Assembly: GCF_014596465.1 (NCBI RefSeq)
Contig: NZ_MECK01000468.1
Coordinates: 1 to 45,546 of the forward strand
Direction of reading: 5' to 3'
Length of the DNA stretch: 45,546 nt
From: Streptomyces sp. CBMA123
GTDB taxonomy: Bacteria > Actinomycetota > Actinomycetes > Streptomycetales > Streptomycetaceae
The notes beneath the pieces are model-generated. The model did no database searches. It saw only the letters and a list, made by a program, of their open reading frames with translations, and was not told where the DNA came from. The translations under genes and the position numbers were made by a program. Positions 1-7,678 of the stretch are shown piece after piece; the first letter of the stretch is position 1, and each line of letters starts with the position of its first letter.

Positions 1-1
1 G

Positions 2-793
2 GTCGGCCCCGCACCGGGGCAGCCGGGGCCCACGCGGCGCGCCGCCGGGCCGCAGCGTCCCGGGGCTTTGGCCGGCGAGCCGCGGATGCTGGCCAGGATC
101 CGGGCGCTGCTGGCCAAGGCCGAGTCCACCGAGTTCCCGGAGGAGGCCGAGGCGCTGACCGCCAAGGCCCAGCAGCTGATGGCCCAGCACAGCATCGACG
201 AGGCGCTGCTGGCCGCCGCCGGGGCCGACCGGAACACCCCGGCGGCGCTGCGGATCGGCGTGGACAACCCGTACGAGGGCCCCAAGACGATGCTGCTGGA
301 CGCCGTCGCGGCCGCGAACCGGTGCCGGGTGGTGTGGGCGAAGGAGTTCGGCTTCTGCACCGTGATCGGCTTCGACGGGGACCTCGACGGCGTCGAGCTG
401 CTCTACACCTCGCTGCTGGTGCAGGCCACCCACGCGCTCAACAAGGCCGGCTCCCGCAAGGACTCGCGCAGCAAGGCCTTCCGGCAGTCCTTCCTGGTCG
501 CCTACGCGGCGCGGATCCGCGAACGGCTGACCGCCGCCACCGAGCGGGCCACCAGCGCCGCCGCGGCCGGCCGGCACCTGCGCGAGGACGGCACCGAGGA
601 GCAGTTGCGGCCGGACGAGCGGCTGCTGCCCGCGCTGGCCGCCCGCTCGGCCGCGGTGGACGACGAGGTCGGCCGGCTGTTCCCGAAGCTGGTCTCGCAG
701 CGGGTCCGGGTCAGCGACGGCGAGGGCTGGGCGGCCGGGCGGGCCGCGGCCGACCGCGCGGCGCTGCACGGGCGGGGCGAGATCCACAACTGA
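2..793 (+). CDS. DUF2786 domain protein, probably 5'-truncated by the window edge
   Basis: The DUF2786 signature begins near position 86 (MLARIRALLAKAES, then PEEAEALTAKAQQLM), a helical domain of unknown function common in actinobacteria. The rest is an alpha-helical, Arg/Ala-rich region ending near 793. The reading frame stays open to the left edge with strongly GC-rich third codon positions, so the true start probably lies outside the window. In-frame candidates inside it are TTG at 68 and ATG at 86, neither with a convincing ribosome binding site. The next gene follows after 49 bases on the same strand and may be co-transcribed. The molecular function is unknown. Confidence 0.7.
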   Translation, partial: VGPAPGQPGPTRRAAGPQRPGALAGEPRMLARIRALLAKAESTEFPEEAEALTAKAQQLMAQHSIDEALLAAAGADRNTPAALRIGVDNPYEGPKTMLLDAVAAANRCRVVWAKEFGFCTVIGFDGDLDGVELLYTSLLVQATHALNKAGSRKDSRSKAFRQSFLVAYAARIRERLTAATERATSAAAAGRHLREDGTEEQLRPDERLLPALAARSAAVDDEVGRLFPKLVSQRVRVSDGEGWAAGRAAADRAALHGRGEIHN

Positions 794-842
794 CGCCGCG
801 CCTGATAGAAACGACCCCGCCACGAACGAAGGGGGATTCGAC

Positions 843-1958
843 GTGACGGAGTCGGCGGCGGAGTCGGGATACCGGGACCGGGTGCGCGGTGCGCTGCTCG
901 GCGGCGCGATCGGCGACGCACTGGGCTGGCCGGTGGAGTTCCAACAGCTCCACCAGATCCAGGACCGCTTCGGTCCACAGGGCGTGACCGCGCTGCCGTC
1001 CGGAAGCACCGGGCCGGTGGAGGTCACCGACGACACCCAGATGACGCTGTTCACCGCCGAGGGCCTGATCCGTGGATTCGTCCGAGGCTGGTCGGGCGGC
1101 GGCGGCTCGGTGCCGGAGGCCGTGCACGGCGCCTACCGGCGCTGGCTGCGGACCCAGTACCAGCCCGAGCCGGACACCGGACCGCAGCCGCACCCGTACG
1201 ACGGCTGGCTGCTCGGCCGGCCGTTCCTGTACGCGCGGCGGGCGCCGGGCAACGCCTGCCTCAGCGGGGTGTCCGAGCACCCGGTGTTCGAGGCGCCGTC
1301 CCCGATCGGGAGTCCGGGGCCGATCAACCCCGGCTCCAAGGGCTGCGGTTCGGTGATGCGCTCGGCGCCGTTCGGGCTGGCCCGGCTCGGCGTCGAGCAG
1401 TCCTTCGGGCTGGCCGTGCAGTGCGCCCAGCTCACCCACGGGCACCCGACCGGCTACCTGGCGGCCGGCGCCTTCGCGGCGCTGATCGAGCGGCTGGCGG
1501 GCGGGACGGAGCCGTGGGCGGCGGTCGGCGAGACGGTGGAGCAGATCCGCGAACTGCCGAAGTCCAAGGAGACCGTCCAGGCGCTGGCCCGGGCGGTGCG
1601 GCTGGCCCAGGAGGCCGAGCCCTCGGCGGAGACGGTGGAGCGGGTCGGGCTCGGCTGGATCGCCGAGGAGTGCCTGGCCATCGCGGTGCACTCGCTGCTG
1701 GCGGCCACCCTCGACCCCGACCCGGTGCGCACCGCGCTGCTACTGTCGGTGAACCACTCCGGGGACAGCGACTCCACCGGCGCGGTCTGCGGCAACCTGG
1801 TCGGGGCCGCGTACGGCGCCTCGGCGCTGCCCGCCGACTGGGCGGGGGCGGTCGAGGGCCGGGCCGAGCTGCTGACGGTCGCGGACGACCTGCTGGTGCT
1901 GTTCGGCAGCCGCGATCCGGGCCACCCGGCGCTCGGCGGGCGTTACCCGGCCTGGTAG
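843..1958 (+). CDS. ADP-ribosylglycohydrolase family protein (first copy)
   Basis: A 371-residue protein of the DraG/ARH fold, which removes ADP-ribose from proteins or small molecules using two Mg ions. The N-terminal motif (GGAIGDALGW), the metal-binding DDTQM near residue 62, the central SKGCGSVMR block, THGHPTG, and the C-terminal metal motif SGDSDSTG are all present, so catalysis looks intact. The GTG start is preceded by an AAGGGGG ribosome binding site. The length is normal for the family. A second, divergent family member lies 1.5 kb away on the other strand beside a sirtuin, suggesting a local theme of NAD/ADP-ribose chemistry. The substrate cannot be told from sequence. Confidence 0.9.
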   Translation: MTESAAESGYRDRVRGALLGGAIGDALGWPVEFQQLHQIQDRFGPQGVTALPSGSTGPVEVTDDTQMTLFTAEGLIRGFVRGWSGGGGSVPEAVHGAYRRWLRTQYQPEPDTGPQPHPYDGWLLGRPFLYARRAPGNACLSGVSEHPVFEAPSPIGSPGPINPGSKGCGSVMRSAPFGLARLGVEQSFGLAVQCAQLTHGHPTGYLAAGAFAALIERLAGGTEPWAAVGETVEQIRELPKSKETVQALARAVRLAQEAEPSAETVERVGLGWIAEECLAIAVHSLLAATLDPDPVRTALLLSVNHSGDSDSTGAVCGNLVGAAYGASALPADWAGAVEGRAELLTVADDLLVLFGSRDPGHPALGGRYPAW

Positions 1959-2049
1959 CTCCCGCCCGCGCCTGCCCGCCTCGGGGCGGGTGTCCGGGGG
2001 CGGCTGCCGGGGGCGGGTGTCCGGGGGCGGCTGCCCGGCCGGGTGGTGG
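1959..2049. repeat. Short GC-rich tandem repeat between convergent genes
   Basis: The gap between two convergent genes is filled with repeated units built from GGGGGCGGSTG(T)CC; two near-identical copies of a roughly 27-base double unit are visible at about 1987-2040. A C-rich/G-rich complementarity (CCCGCC against GGCGGG) could also fold into a hairpin, so the gap may double as a terminator. Confidence 0.6.
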
Positions 2050-3372
2050 CTACTTCGCCTGCGGGTCGGTGACCTGACCGAGGAACAGCGGCCGCCCGGT
2101 GGCGGTGTCCCGGATCAGGAACAGGAACGGCCGGTCGATGTGCAGCTCGGCGGGCTGGCGCGGGGACGGCGCCGCCGCCCCGGAGACCACGGCGCCGCTG
2201 CCGGCCGCCGCGACCGTACCGCCCTCGTCGACCTCGATGGTGGCCTTCTGCAGCACCGGGCCCAGGACCAGCGGATCCGGGGCGATGCCGCCGAAGTCGG
2301 CCTTCGCGAAGGCCGCGTGGACACCGAGCGAGCGCAGCGCGGGGCTCAGCTCGTTCGAGGTGTCGAAGTGGAAGCGGGGCAGCTGGAGGTCGACGGGCTG
2401 CTCGGCGAGGGCGCCGAGGATCCGGTCGAGCTGGGGCTGGTCCAGCCCCTTGGTGAAGGCCGCGAAGCCGCCCTGCGCGGGGACGATCAGATCCATCGCC
2501 AGGGTGCCGCCCGCGTACGGTAGTTCGACGGCCTGCCAGGGCTCGCCGGCGATCCCGCCGGAGCCGTCGGCGTACTTGAGGTCGTCGTGCCGGCTCATGG
2601 TCGGGACGGCCGGGGTGGAGCCGTCGAGCCGGTGGAAGGGGCGGTCGGCGGTGTTCGCGGGCTTGAACTCGGTGGCCCACTCGGCCTTGAGGTAGAGCGC
2701 GTCGGTGAGGACCAGCCGGGTGTCGGCGGTGATCGCGTTCGGCGGGACGAGGTCCTTGATCCGGCCGTCGGTGGTCTTCTCCACGGCCGCGTTGATCGCC
2801 TTGCGGACGTCCTCCGGGTTCTTCGCGAAGTCGGTGGTGTGCACCCCGGCGTCGAAGGCGCCGGCCAGGGTGGCCAGGTAGTCCGGTGCGACGGCCGCGC
2901 CCTGCTTCGTCCAGGCCTGGTCGCTCTGGCGCAGGGTGAGCCCGTCGGTGGCCGGGCCGGGGCGGTTCAGCGCGCCGGCGGCGAAGGCGTACTGCTTCGG
3001 GTCGAGGTCGGTGTGCAGGGCCTTGGCCAGTTCCTCGGCGGTGGCGCCGCGCGCGCCGGGCAGCAGCATCCCGAGCAGGGTGGCCAGGCCGGCGGGCGAG
3101 ACCACCAGGTTGTGGCCGGCGCCGGCCGGGTCGGCGGCGAGGGTGTGCAGGAGGTCCAGGCCGAAGGCGTCGGTGGCCTTGGCGGTGGCGGCCACCTGGG
3201 CCGGGTCCACGGGGGGCCGACCGGCCGGCGCGGAGGCCCGCAGTTCTCCGGTGGCGGCGGCTCCGGTGCTGCCGCAGCCGCCGATCAGCGGCGCGGCGAG
3301 GGCGGCGGCGAGGAGCAGCGCCGCGGGGCGGCGGGGCGGGCGACGACGGGTTCCGGTGCGGCTTTTCGTCAT
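2050..3372 (-). CDS. Lipoprotein serpin (serine protease inhibitor family)
   Basis: A 440-residue serpin with an N-terminal lipoprotein signal: Arg-rich n-region, hydrophobic core, and lipobox LIGGC placing the mature Cys near residue 31. The body shows serpin core elements and the conserved C-terminal block RPFLFLIRD. The reactive-loop hinge reads DEGGTVAAAGSG, with the P15 Gly, P14 Thr and small P12-P10 residues of inhibitory serpins. By alignment with alpha-1-antitrypsin the scissile region is Ala/Gly/Ser-rich and the loop is about five residues longer, so an elastase- or subtilisin-like target is plausible. I chose the ATG at 3372 because it gives a clean signal peptide with GAAGGG just upstream. 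It is the last of four co-directional genes. Confidence 0.88.
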   Translation of the reverse strand: MTKSRTGTRRRPPRRPAALLLAAALAAPLIGGCGSTGAAATGELRASAPAGRPPVDPAQVAATAKATDAFGLDLLHTLAADPAGAGHNLVVSPAGLATLLGMLLPGARGATAEELAKALHTDLDPKQYAFAAGALNRPGPATDGLTLRQSDQAWTKQGAAVAPDYLATLAGAFDAGVHTTDFAKNPEDVRKAINAAVEKTTDGRIKDLVPPNAITADTRLVLTDALYLKAEWATEFKPANTADRPFHRLDGSTPAVPTMSRHDDLKYADGSGGIAGEPWQAVELPYAGGTLAMDLIVPAQGGFAAFTKGLDQPQLDRILGALAEQPVDLQLPRFHFDTSNELSPALRSLGVHAAFAKADFGGIAPDPLVLGPVLQKATIEVDEGGTVAAAGSGAVVSGAAAPSPRQPAELHIDRPFLFLIRDTATGRPLFLGQVTDPQAK

Positions 3373-3431
3373 GGCCCTTCGACGCGGCGCCCCGGAATCG
3401 GGTTCCGGGGCGCCCCGCCCGGGGTTCCGGG

Positions 3432-4430
3432 TCAGTCCCAGAGCGCGCCGAGTTCCAGCAGCTCGTCCCGGTACTCGATCCGCTCGACCCACTCCGCGGG
3501 CCAGACCGCCTCGCCGTGGTGGGCGCCGGCGAAGGCGCCGGTCAGACAGGCGAGCGAGTCGGAGTCGCCGCTGGAGTAGGCGGCCCGGCGGACGGCGGCC
3601 ACCGGGTCGTCGGGCAGCAGCAGGAAGCAGAGCAGGCCGGTGCCGAAGGCCTCCTCGGCGACCCAGCCCTCGCCGGTGGCCAGGCAGGGGTCGGCCTCGA
3701 CGTCGGGTGCGGCGAGCGCGGCCTCCAGCTGGTCGAGCACCTTGAGGCAGTCGTCCCAGCCGCGGGCGAGGACGGCCTGCGGGGAGGTGCCGTACCAGCG
3801 CTCGGCGAGGTCGCCGAGCCAGAACGCGTCGTACCGCTCACGGCCCGCCAGCGCGTACGCCCGCAGCACCGCGGGCAGGGCGGCGGGCGGGAGGCCGTCG
3901 GCGAGCTCGCGCACGGCGTACGCGGTGAGGTCGCTGGCGGCGAGCGCGGTCGGGTGGCCGTGGGTGAGCGCGGACTGCAGCTGGGCGGCGCCGGAGAGCT
4001 GCCGGGCGTCCAGTTCGCGGATCAGGCCGACCGGGGCGACCCGCATGTTGGCGCCGCAGCCCTTGGAGCCGACGTCGCTGGCCTGCTGCCAGCGGTACGC
4101 GTCGTGGCTGAGCCGCTCGCAGGCGCGCAGGCAGGTCATGCCGGGGGCGCGGTTGTTCTCCGGGGAGCGCCACCAGTCGACGAACTCCTCCCGGACCGGC
4201 CGTTCCAGGCGCTGCGGGGTGAGCGGCCCACGCGCCAGGGCGGTGCGCAGGCCGCGGCCGAGGGCGAGCGTCATCTGGGTGTCGTCGGTGACCAACGCCT
4301 TCGCCGGCAGCGGGAGTCGCCGCCAGTCCGGGTGGTCGGCGGCGATCTGCTCGACGCTCCTGAACTCGGTCACCCGGCCCATCGCGTCGCCGATCGCCAG
4401 CCCCAGCAGCGCGCCCGTCGCCTTGCCCAC
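3432..4430 (-). CDS. ADP-ribosylglycohydrolase family protein (second copy)
   Basis: A 332-residue DraG/ARH-fold hydrolase. It has GLAIGDAMGR at the N-terminus, the DDTQM metal motif near residue 50, GSKGCGANMR, THGHPTA, and the C-terminal SGDSDS metal motif, so the dinuclear Mg site appears complete. The GTG start at 4430 follows a strong GGGGGAGAAGG ribosome binding site and lies only 15 bases after the P450 stop codon, indicating one operon. It is clearly divergent from the other copy at 843-1958 (only motifs are shared), so this is not a recent duplication. The substrate (protein, nucleic acid or small-molecule ADP-ribose conjugate) is not determinable here. Confidence 0.9.
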   Translation of the reverse strand: MGKATGALLGLAIGDAMGRVTEFRSVEQIAADHPDWRRLPLPAKALVTDDTQMTLALGRGLRTALARGPLTPQRLERPVREEFVDWWRSPENNRAPGMTCLRACERLSHDAYRWQQASDVGSKGCGANMRVAPVGLIRELDARQLSGAAQLQSALTHGHPTALAASDLTAYAVRELADGLPPAALPAVLRAYALAGRERYDAFWLGDLAERWYGTSPQAVLARGWDDCLKVLDQLEAALAAPDVEADPCLATGEGWVAEEAFGTGLLCFLLLPDDPVAAVRRAAYSSGDSDSLACLTGAFAGAHHGEAVWPAEWVERIEYRDELLELGALWD

Positions 4431-4445
4431 GGCCTTCTCCCCCGT

Positions 4446-5660
4446 CTAGACCTCGACCAGCAGTTCGCTGAGCCCGCGGATCACGTAGCCCGGGTTCCAC
4501 TCGGGCTCGCGGACCAGCCGCAGGCCCGGGGCCCGGCGCAGCAACGTGCCGTAGGACTCGGTGAGTTCCAGTCTGGCAAGAGGAGCGCCCAGACAGAAGT
4601 GGATTCCGGCGCCGAAGGTGATGTGCGGGTTGTCGGTGCGGCCGAGGTCGAGGCGGTCGGGGTTGGCGAAGCGCTCCGGGTCGCGGTTGGCGGAGCCGAA
4701 GAGCAGGGCGATCTCGGCGCCGCGCGGGATGGTGACGCCGCGGACCTCGACGTCCTCCAGCACCCAGCGTTCGAACATCTGCAGCGGGGTGTCCCAGCGC
4801 ATCAGCTCCTCGACGGCGGTGGGCAGCAGTCCGTCCACCGAGCCGCGCAGCCGGGCGAGTTCGCCGGGGTGGCGGAACAGCGCCCACCAGCCGTTGCCGG
4901 TGGTGTTGACGGTCGCCTCGTGGCCGGCGTTGAGCAGCAGCACGCAGGTGGAGACCATCTCCTGCTCGCTGAGCGCGTCGGAGCCTTCCTGGGCCTGGAT
5001 GAGCGCGCTGATCAGGTCCTCGCCGGGGGCCGCCCGGCGCTCGCGGATGAGGGCGCGCAGGTAGTCGGAGAACTCGATGCTGGCGGTGACGGCCCGGCGG
5101 GCGGTCTCCTCGCTCGGGTTGAGCTCGAACATCCCGGTGATGTCGGCGGACCAGGGGCGCAGCAGGTGCCGGTCGGCCTCCGGCACGCCGAGCATCTCGG
5201 CGATCACGGCGACCGGCAGCGGTTCGGCGACGGCGGAGATGAGGTCGCCGCCGCCGGCCGCGAGCAGCCCGTCGACCAGTTCGCCGGCGAGGCGCCGGAC
5301 GGTGGGCCGCAGCCCCTCGACCATGCGCGGGGTGAAGGCCTTGGAGACCAGCCGGCGGATCCGGGTGTGGTCGGGCGCCTCCAGGTCGAGCAGCCCGTGG
5401 TCGTTGAGGGTGTGGAAGGGCTCGTGCGCCGGATCGGGCTCGGGGCGGCCGAACTCCTGGTGGCTGAACCGGTGGGTGTAGGTGCGGCCGAGCCGCCGGT
5501 CGCGCAGCAGGGCGCTGACGTCCTCGTGGCGTGAGACCAGCCACTGGTTCGTCGGCTCGTGGTACGTCACCGGCGCGTGCTCGCGCAGCTCGGCGTACGC
5601 GTCGTACGGGTGGGCCACGAACGCCGCCGACCAGGGGTCGAACTTCGCCGTCGTCGTCAT
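4446..5660 (-). CDS. Cytochrome P450
   Basis: A 404-residue soluble bacterial P450 monooxygenase of the usual actinobacterial length. Visible landmarks are the I-helix oxygen-binding AGHEAT (residues 245-250, Glu in place of the commoner Asp), the K-helix ExxR (E285, R288), and the haem loop FGAGIHFCLG with the ligand Cys356. The ATG start at 5660 has CTGGAG about ten bases upstream. No ferredoxin gene is adjacent, so electron partners must come from elsewhere. It sits between a sirtuin and an ADP-ribosylglycohydrolase in a minus-strand run, 15 bases from the latter. No biosynthetic cluster surrounds it, so the substrate is open. Confidence 0.95.
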   Translation of the reverse strand: MTTTAKFDPWSAAFVAHPYDAYAELREHAPVTYHEPTNQWLVSRHEDVSALLRDRRLGRTYTHRFSHQEFGRPEPDPAHEPFHTLNDHGLLDLEAPDHTRIRRLVSKAFTPRMVEGLRPTVRRLAGELVDGLLAAGGGDLISAVAEPLPVAVIAEMLGVPEADRHLLRPWSADITGMFELNPSEETARRAVTASIEFSDYLRALIRERRAAPGEDLISALIQAQEGSDALSEQEMVSTCVLLLNAGHEATVNTTGNGWWALFRHPGELARLRGSVDGLLPTAVEELMRWDTPLQMFERWVLEDVEVRGVTIPRGAEIALLFGSANRDPERFANPDRLDLGRTDNPHITFGAGIHFCLGAPLARLELTESYGTLLRRAPGLRLVREPEWNPGYVIRGLSELLVEV

Positions 5661-5760
5661 CGCTCGATCACTCCAGGCCGTGAGGGGACGCCGGAAGGAT
5701 CATCGTACGCACGCGGTACATCCGTAAAGAGACCCTTCCGACCCGTCCGACCGCCGCCCC

Positions 5761-6501
5761 TCAGACCCCTTCCAGCACCAGCCGCCGCACCAGCTTCGGC
5801 AGCGCGGTGGAGATCGGCTCCCGGATCACCTCGGTCGCGGCCACGTCGTACGGCGTCTCCTCGCCGTTCACGATGATCAGCTTCGCCCCGCTCCTCACCG
5901 CGTTGTACGGCAGCCCGGCCACCGGGAACACCTGGAGGCTGGTGCCGACCGCGATGAACAGGTCGCAGGCCCGGGCGATCGAGTCGGCCTGGCCGAGCAC
6001 CTCCTGGTCCAGGTTCTCGCCGAACATCACGATCCGCGGCTTCAGGATCCCCCCGCACGCCCGGCAGTGCGGATCCGGCTCCCCCGCCTCGATCCGCGCC
6101 AGCGCGTCCGCCATCGAGCCGACCACCCGGCAGCTCAGGCACTGGGTCTCCCGGACGTTGCCGTGCAGTTCGAGCACCTTGCGGGCGGTCAGGCCGGCCC
6201 GCTGGTGCAGCCCGTCGATGTTCTGGGTGAGCACCCGCAGCGGCAGCCCGGAACGCTCCAGGTCGACCAGCGCCCGGTGCCCGGCGTTCGGCTCGGCCGC
6301 CAGCGCGCCGGTCTCCAGCCGCATCCGCCAGGCCCGCTCGCGCACCGCCCGGTCGTCCCGGTACGGGCCGATGGTGACCAGCTCCTCGGCCGACGGGTCC
6401 TTGCGCCAAAGTCCCTGCGGGCCGCGGTAGTCGGGGATGCCGGAGTCGGTCGAGATGCCCGCGCCGGTGAGCACGGCGATCAGGGGGCGCTTCGCGTTCA
6501 T
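5761..6501 (-). CDS. NAD-dependent protein deacylase (sirtuin)
   Basis: A 246-residue sirtuin, the size of bacterial CobB-type enzymes. It uses NAD+ to remove acyl groups from lysine, releasing nicotinamide and O-acyl-ADP-ribose. The Rossmann motif GAGIS (residues 13-17), TQNIDGLH with N94 and D96, the catalytic His113 in ELHGN, the zinc cysteines C121/C124 and C146/C149, and GTSLQV are all present. The Ala/Tyr/Arg triad of desuccinylases is not evident, so deacetylation is the default guess. It is the first gene of a minus-strand run continuing with P450, ADP-ribosylglycohydrolase and serpin, and is divergent from the MoxR gene across 112 bases. Confidence 0.93.
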   Translation of the reverse strand: MNAKRPLIAVLTGAGISTDSGIPDYRGPQGLWRKDPSAEELVTIGPYRDDRAVRERAWRMRLETGALAAEPNAGHRALVDLERSGLPLRVLTQNIDGLHQRAGLTARKVLELHGNVRETQCLSCRVVGSMADALARIEAGEPDPHCRACGGILKPRIVMFGENLDQEVLGQADSIARACDLFIAVGTSLQVFPVAGLPYNAVRSGAKLIIVNGEETPYDVAATEVIREPISTALPKLVRRLVLEGV

Positions 6502-6613
6502 ACCCCGGACGGTACGGGCGCCGGGCCACCCGGGCCACCGAAAATCCGGGTGCGCCCGGCCAACTCCGGCCGCACACTGGGCCGGTCACGCACCGTCGCC
6601 GCGAAGGAGCCCC

Positions 6614-7678
6614 GTGCAGGGAGCAGTCAGCGTCTCGCCCGCCCAGATCCCCGAGCTGCTGCTCGGCCTGGCCACCGTCCGCCCGGTGTTCCTCTGGGGC
6701 GCCCCCGGGATCGGGAAGTCCTCCCTGGTCAGGGCGTTCGCCGAGTCGCTCGGCCTGGACTGCGTGAGCCTGGTCGGCACCCAGCTCGCCCCGGAGGACC
6801 TGATCGGCGTCCCCCAGCTCACCCCCGAGGGCCGCTCCCGGTTCTGCCCGCCCGAGCAGATCGCCCGCGACGAGCCGTACCTGCTGTTCCTGGACGAGCT
6901 CAACGCGGCCTCGCCGGACGTCCAGAAGGCCTTCTACTCGCTGATCCTGGACCGCCGGATCGGCTCCTACGAGCTGCCGCCCGGCTCCATCGTGATCGGC
7001 GCCGGGAACCGCGCCACCGACGGCGCGCTCGCCCGCCCGATGGCGTCCGCGCTGGTCAACCGCATGGTCCACGTCCATCTGCGGGCCAGTGCCGAGGACT
7101 GGCTGCGCTGGGCGGCCGGCGCCGGGATCCACCCCTGGATCGTCGACCACCTCACCGACCGGCCCGACCACCTGTGGTCCGCCCCGCCCAAGACCGAGGA
7201 GCCGTTCTCCACCCCGCGCGCCTGGCACATGCTCTCCGACGCGCTGCACTCCTTCGGCCCCACCCTGGACGAGGCGACCCTCAAGGTCGTCGCCTACGGG
7301 CTGCTCACCCCGCAGCACGCGATCGCCTTCTGCGGCTACGCGAAGATCGTCCGCAACTCCTACGGCCTGGAGGCCATCCTCAAGGGCGACGCCCGCTGGC
7401 CGCACCGGCTGGAGGACCGCGACCTGCTCTACTACCTGGCCGACGCCTTCCGCGGCCGGCTGGTCAAGGAACTGCCCGCCGGCAAGGAGCACGCCTCCGG
7501 GGCGCAGCGGCAGACCGCCTTCCGCGCCAAGTCGCTGCTGGTGCAACTGGCCGAGATCTCGGTGGAGGTCGCCCAGACGGTGATCGCCGACGGCTCGGAC
7601 GGCAACCCGGTGCTGCCCTCCTGGTTCCTGATCGAGGCCGCCCGGGACATGCCCCGGCTGGTCGAGGCCCGCCGGTGA
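6614..7678 (+). CDS. MoxR-family AAA+ ATPase
   Basis: A 354-residue AAA+ ATPase of the MoxR type, a chaperone class that works with a VWA-domain partner. Walker A is GAPGIGKSS (about residues 29-37) and Walker B LFLDE (91-95), followed by the sensor-1 Asn in GAGNR. The GTG start at 6614 is preceded by GAAGGAG at 6603-6609; upstream in-frame codons lack a site and run into the divergent promoter. The stop codon overlaps the start of the next gene (GTGA), so the two are translationally coupled. The pairing with a VWA/metallopeptidase protein is the classic MoxR-VWA module; its client is unknown. Confidence 0.92.
   Translation: MQGAVSVSPAQIPELLLGLATVRPVFLWGAPGIGKSSLVRAFAESLGLDCVSLVGTQLAPEDLIGVPQLTPEGRSRFCPPEQIARDEPYLLFLDELNAASPDVQKAFYSLILDRRIGSYELPPGSIVIGAGNRATDGALARPMASALVNRMVHVHLRASAEDWLRWAAGAGIHPWIVDHLTDRPDHLWSAPPKTEEPFSTPRAWHMLSDALHSFGPTLDEATLKVVAYGLLTPQHAIAFCGYAKIVRNSYGLEAILKGDARWPHRLEDRDLLYYLADAFRGRLVKELPAGKEHASGAQRQTAFRAKSLLVQLAEISVEVAQTVIADGSDGNPVLPSWFLIEAARDMPRLVEARR

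Noticed and set aside
6437..6613. N-terminal extension of the MoxR ATPase from ATG 6437
   Set aside because: It overlaps the divergent sirtuin gene and the GTG at 6614 has GAAGGAG.
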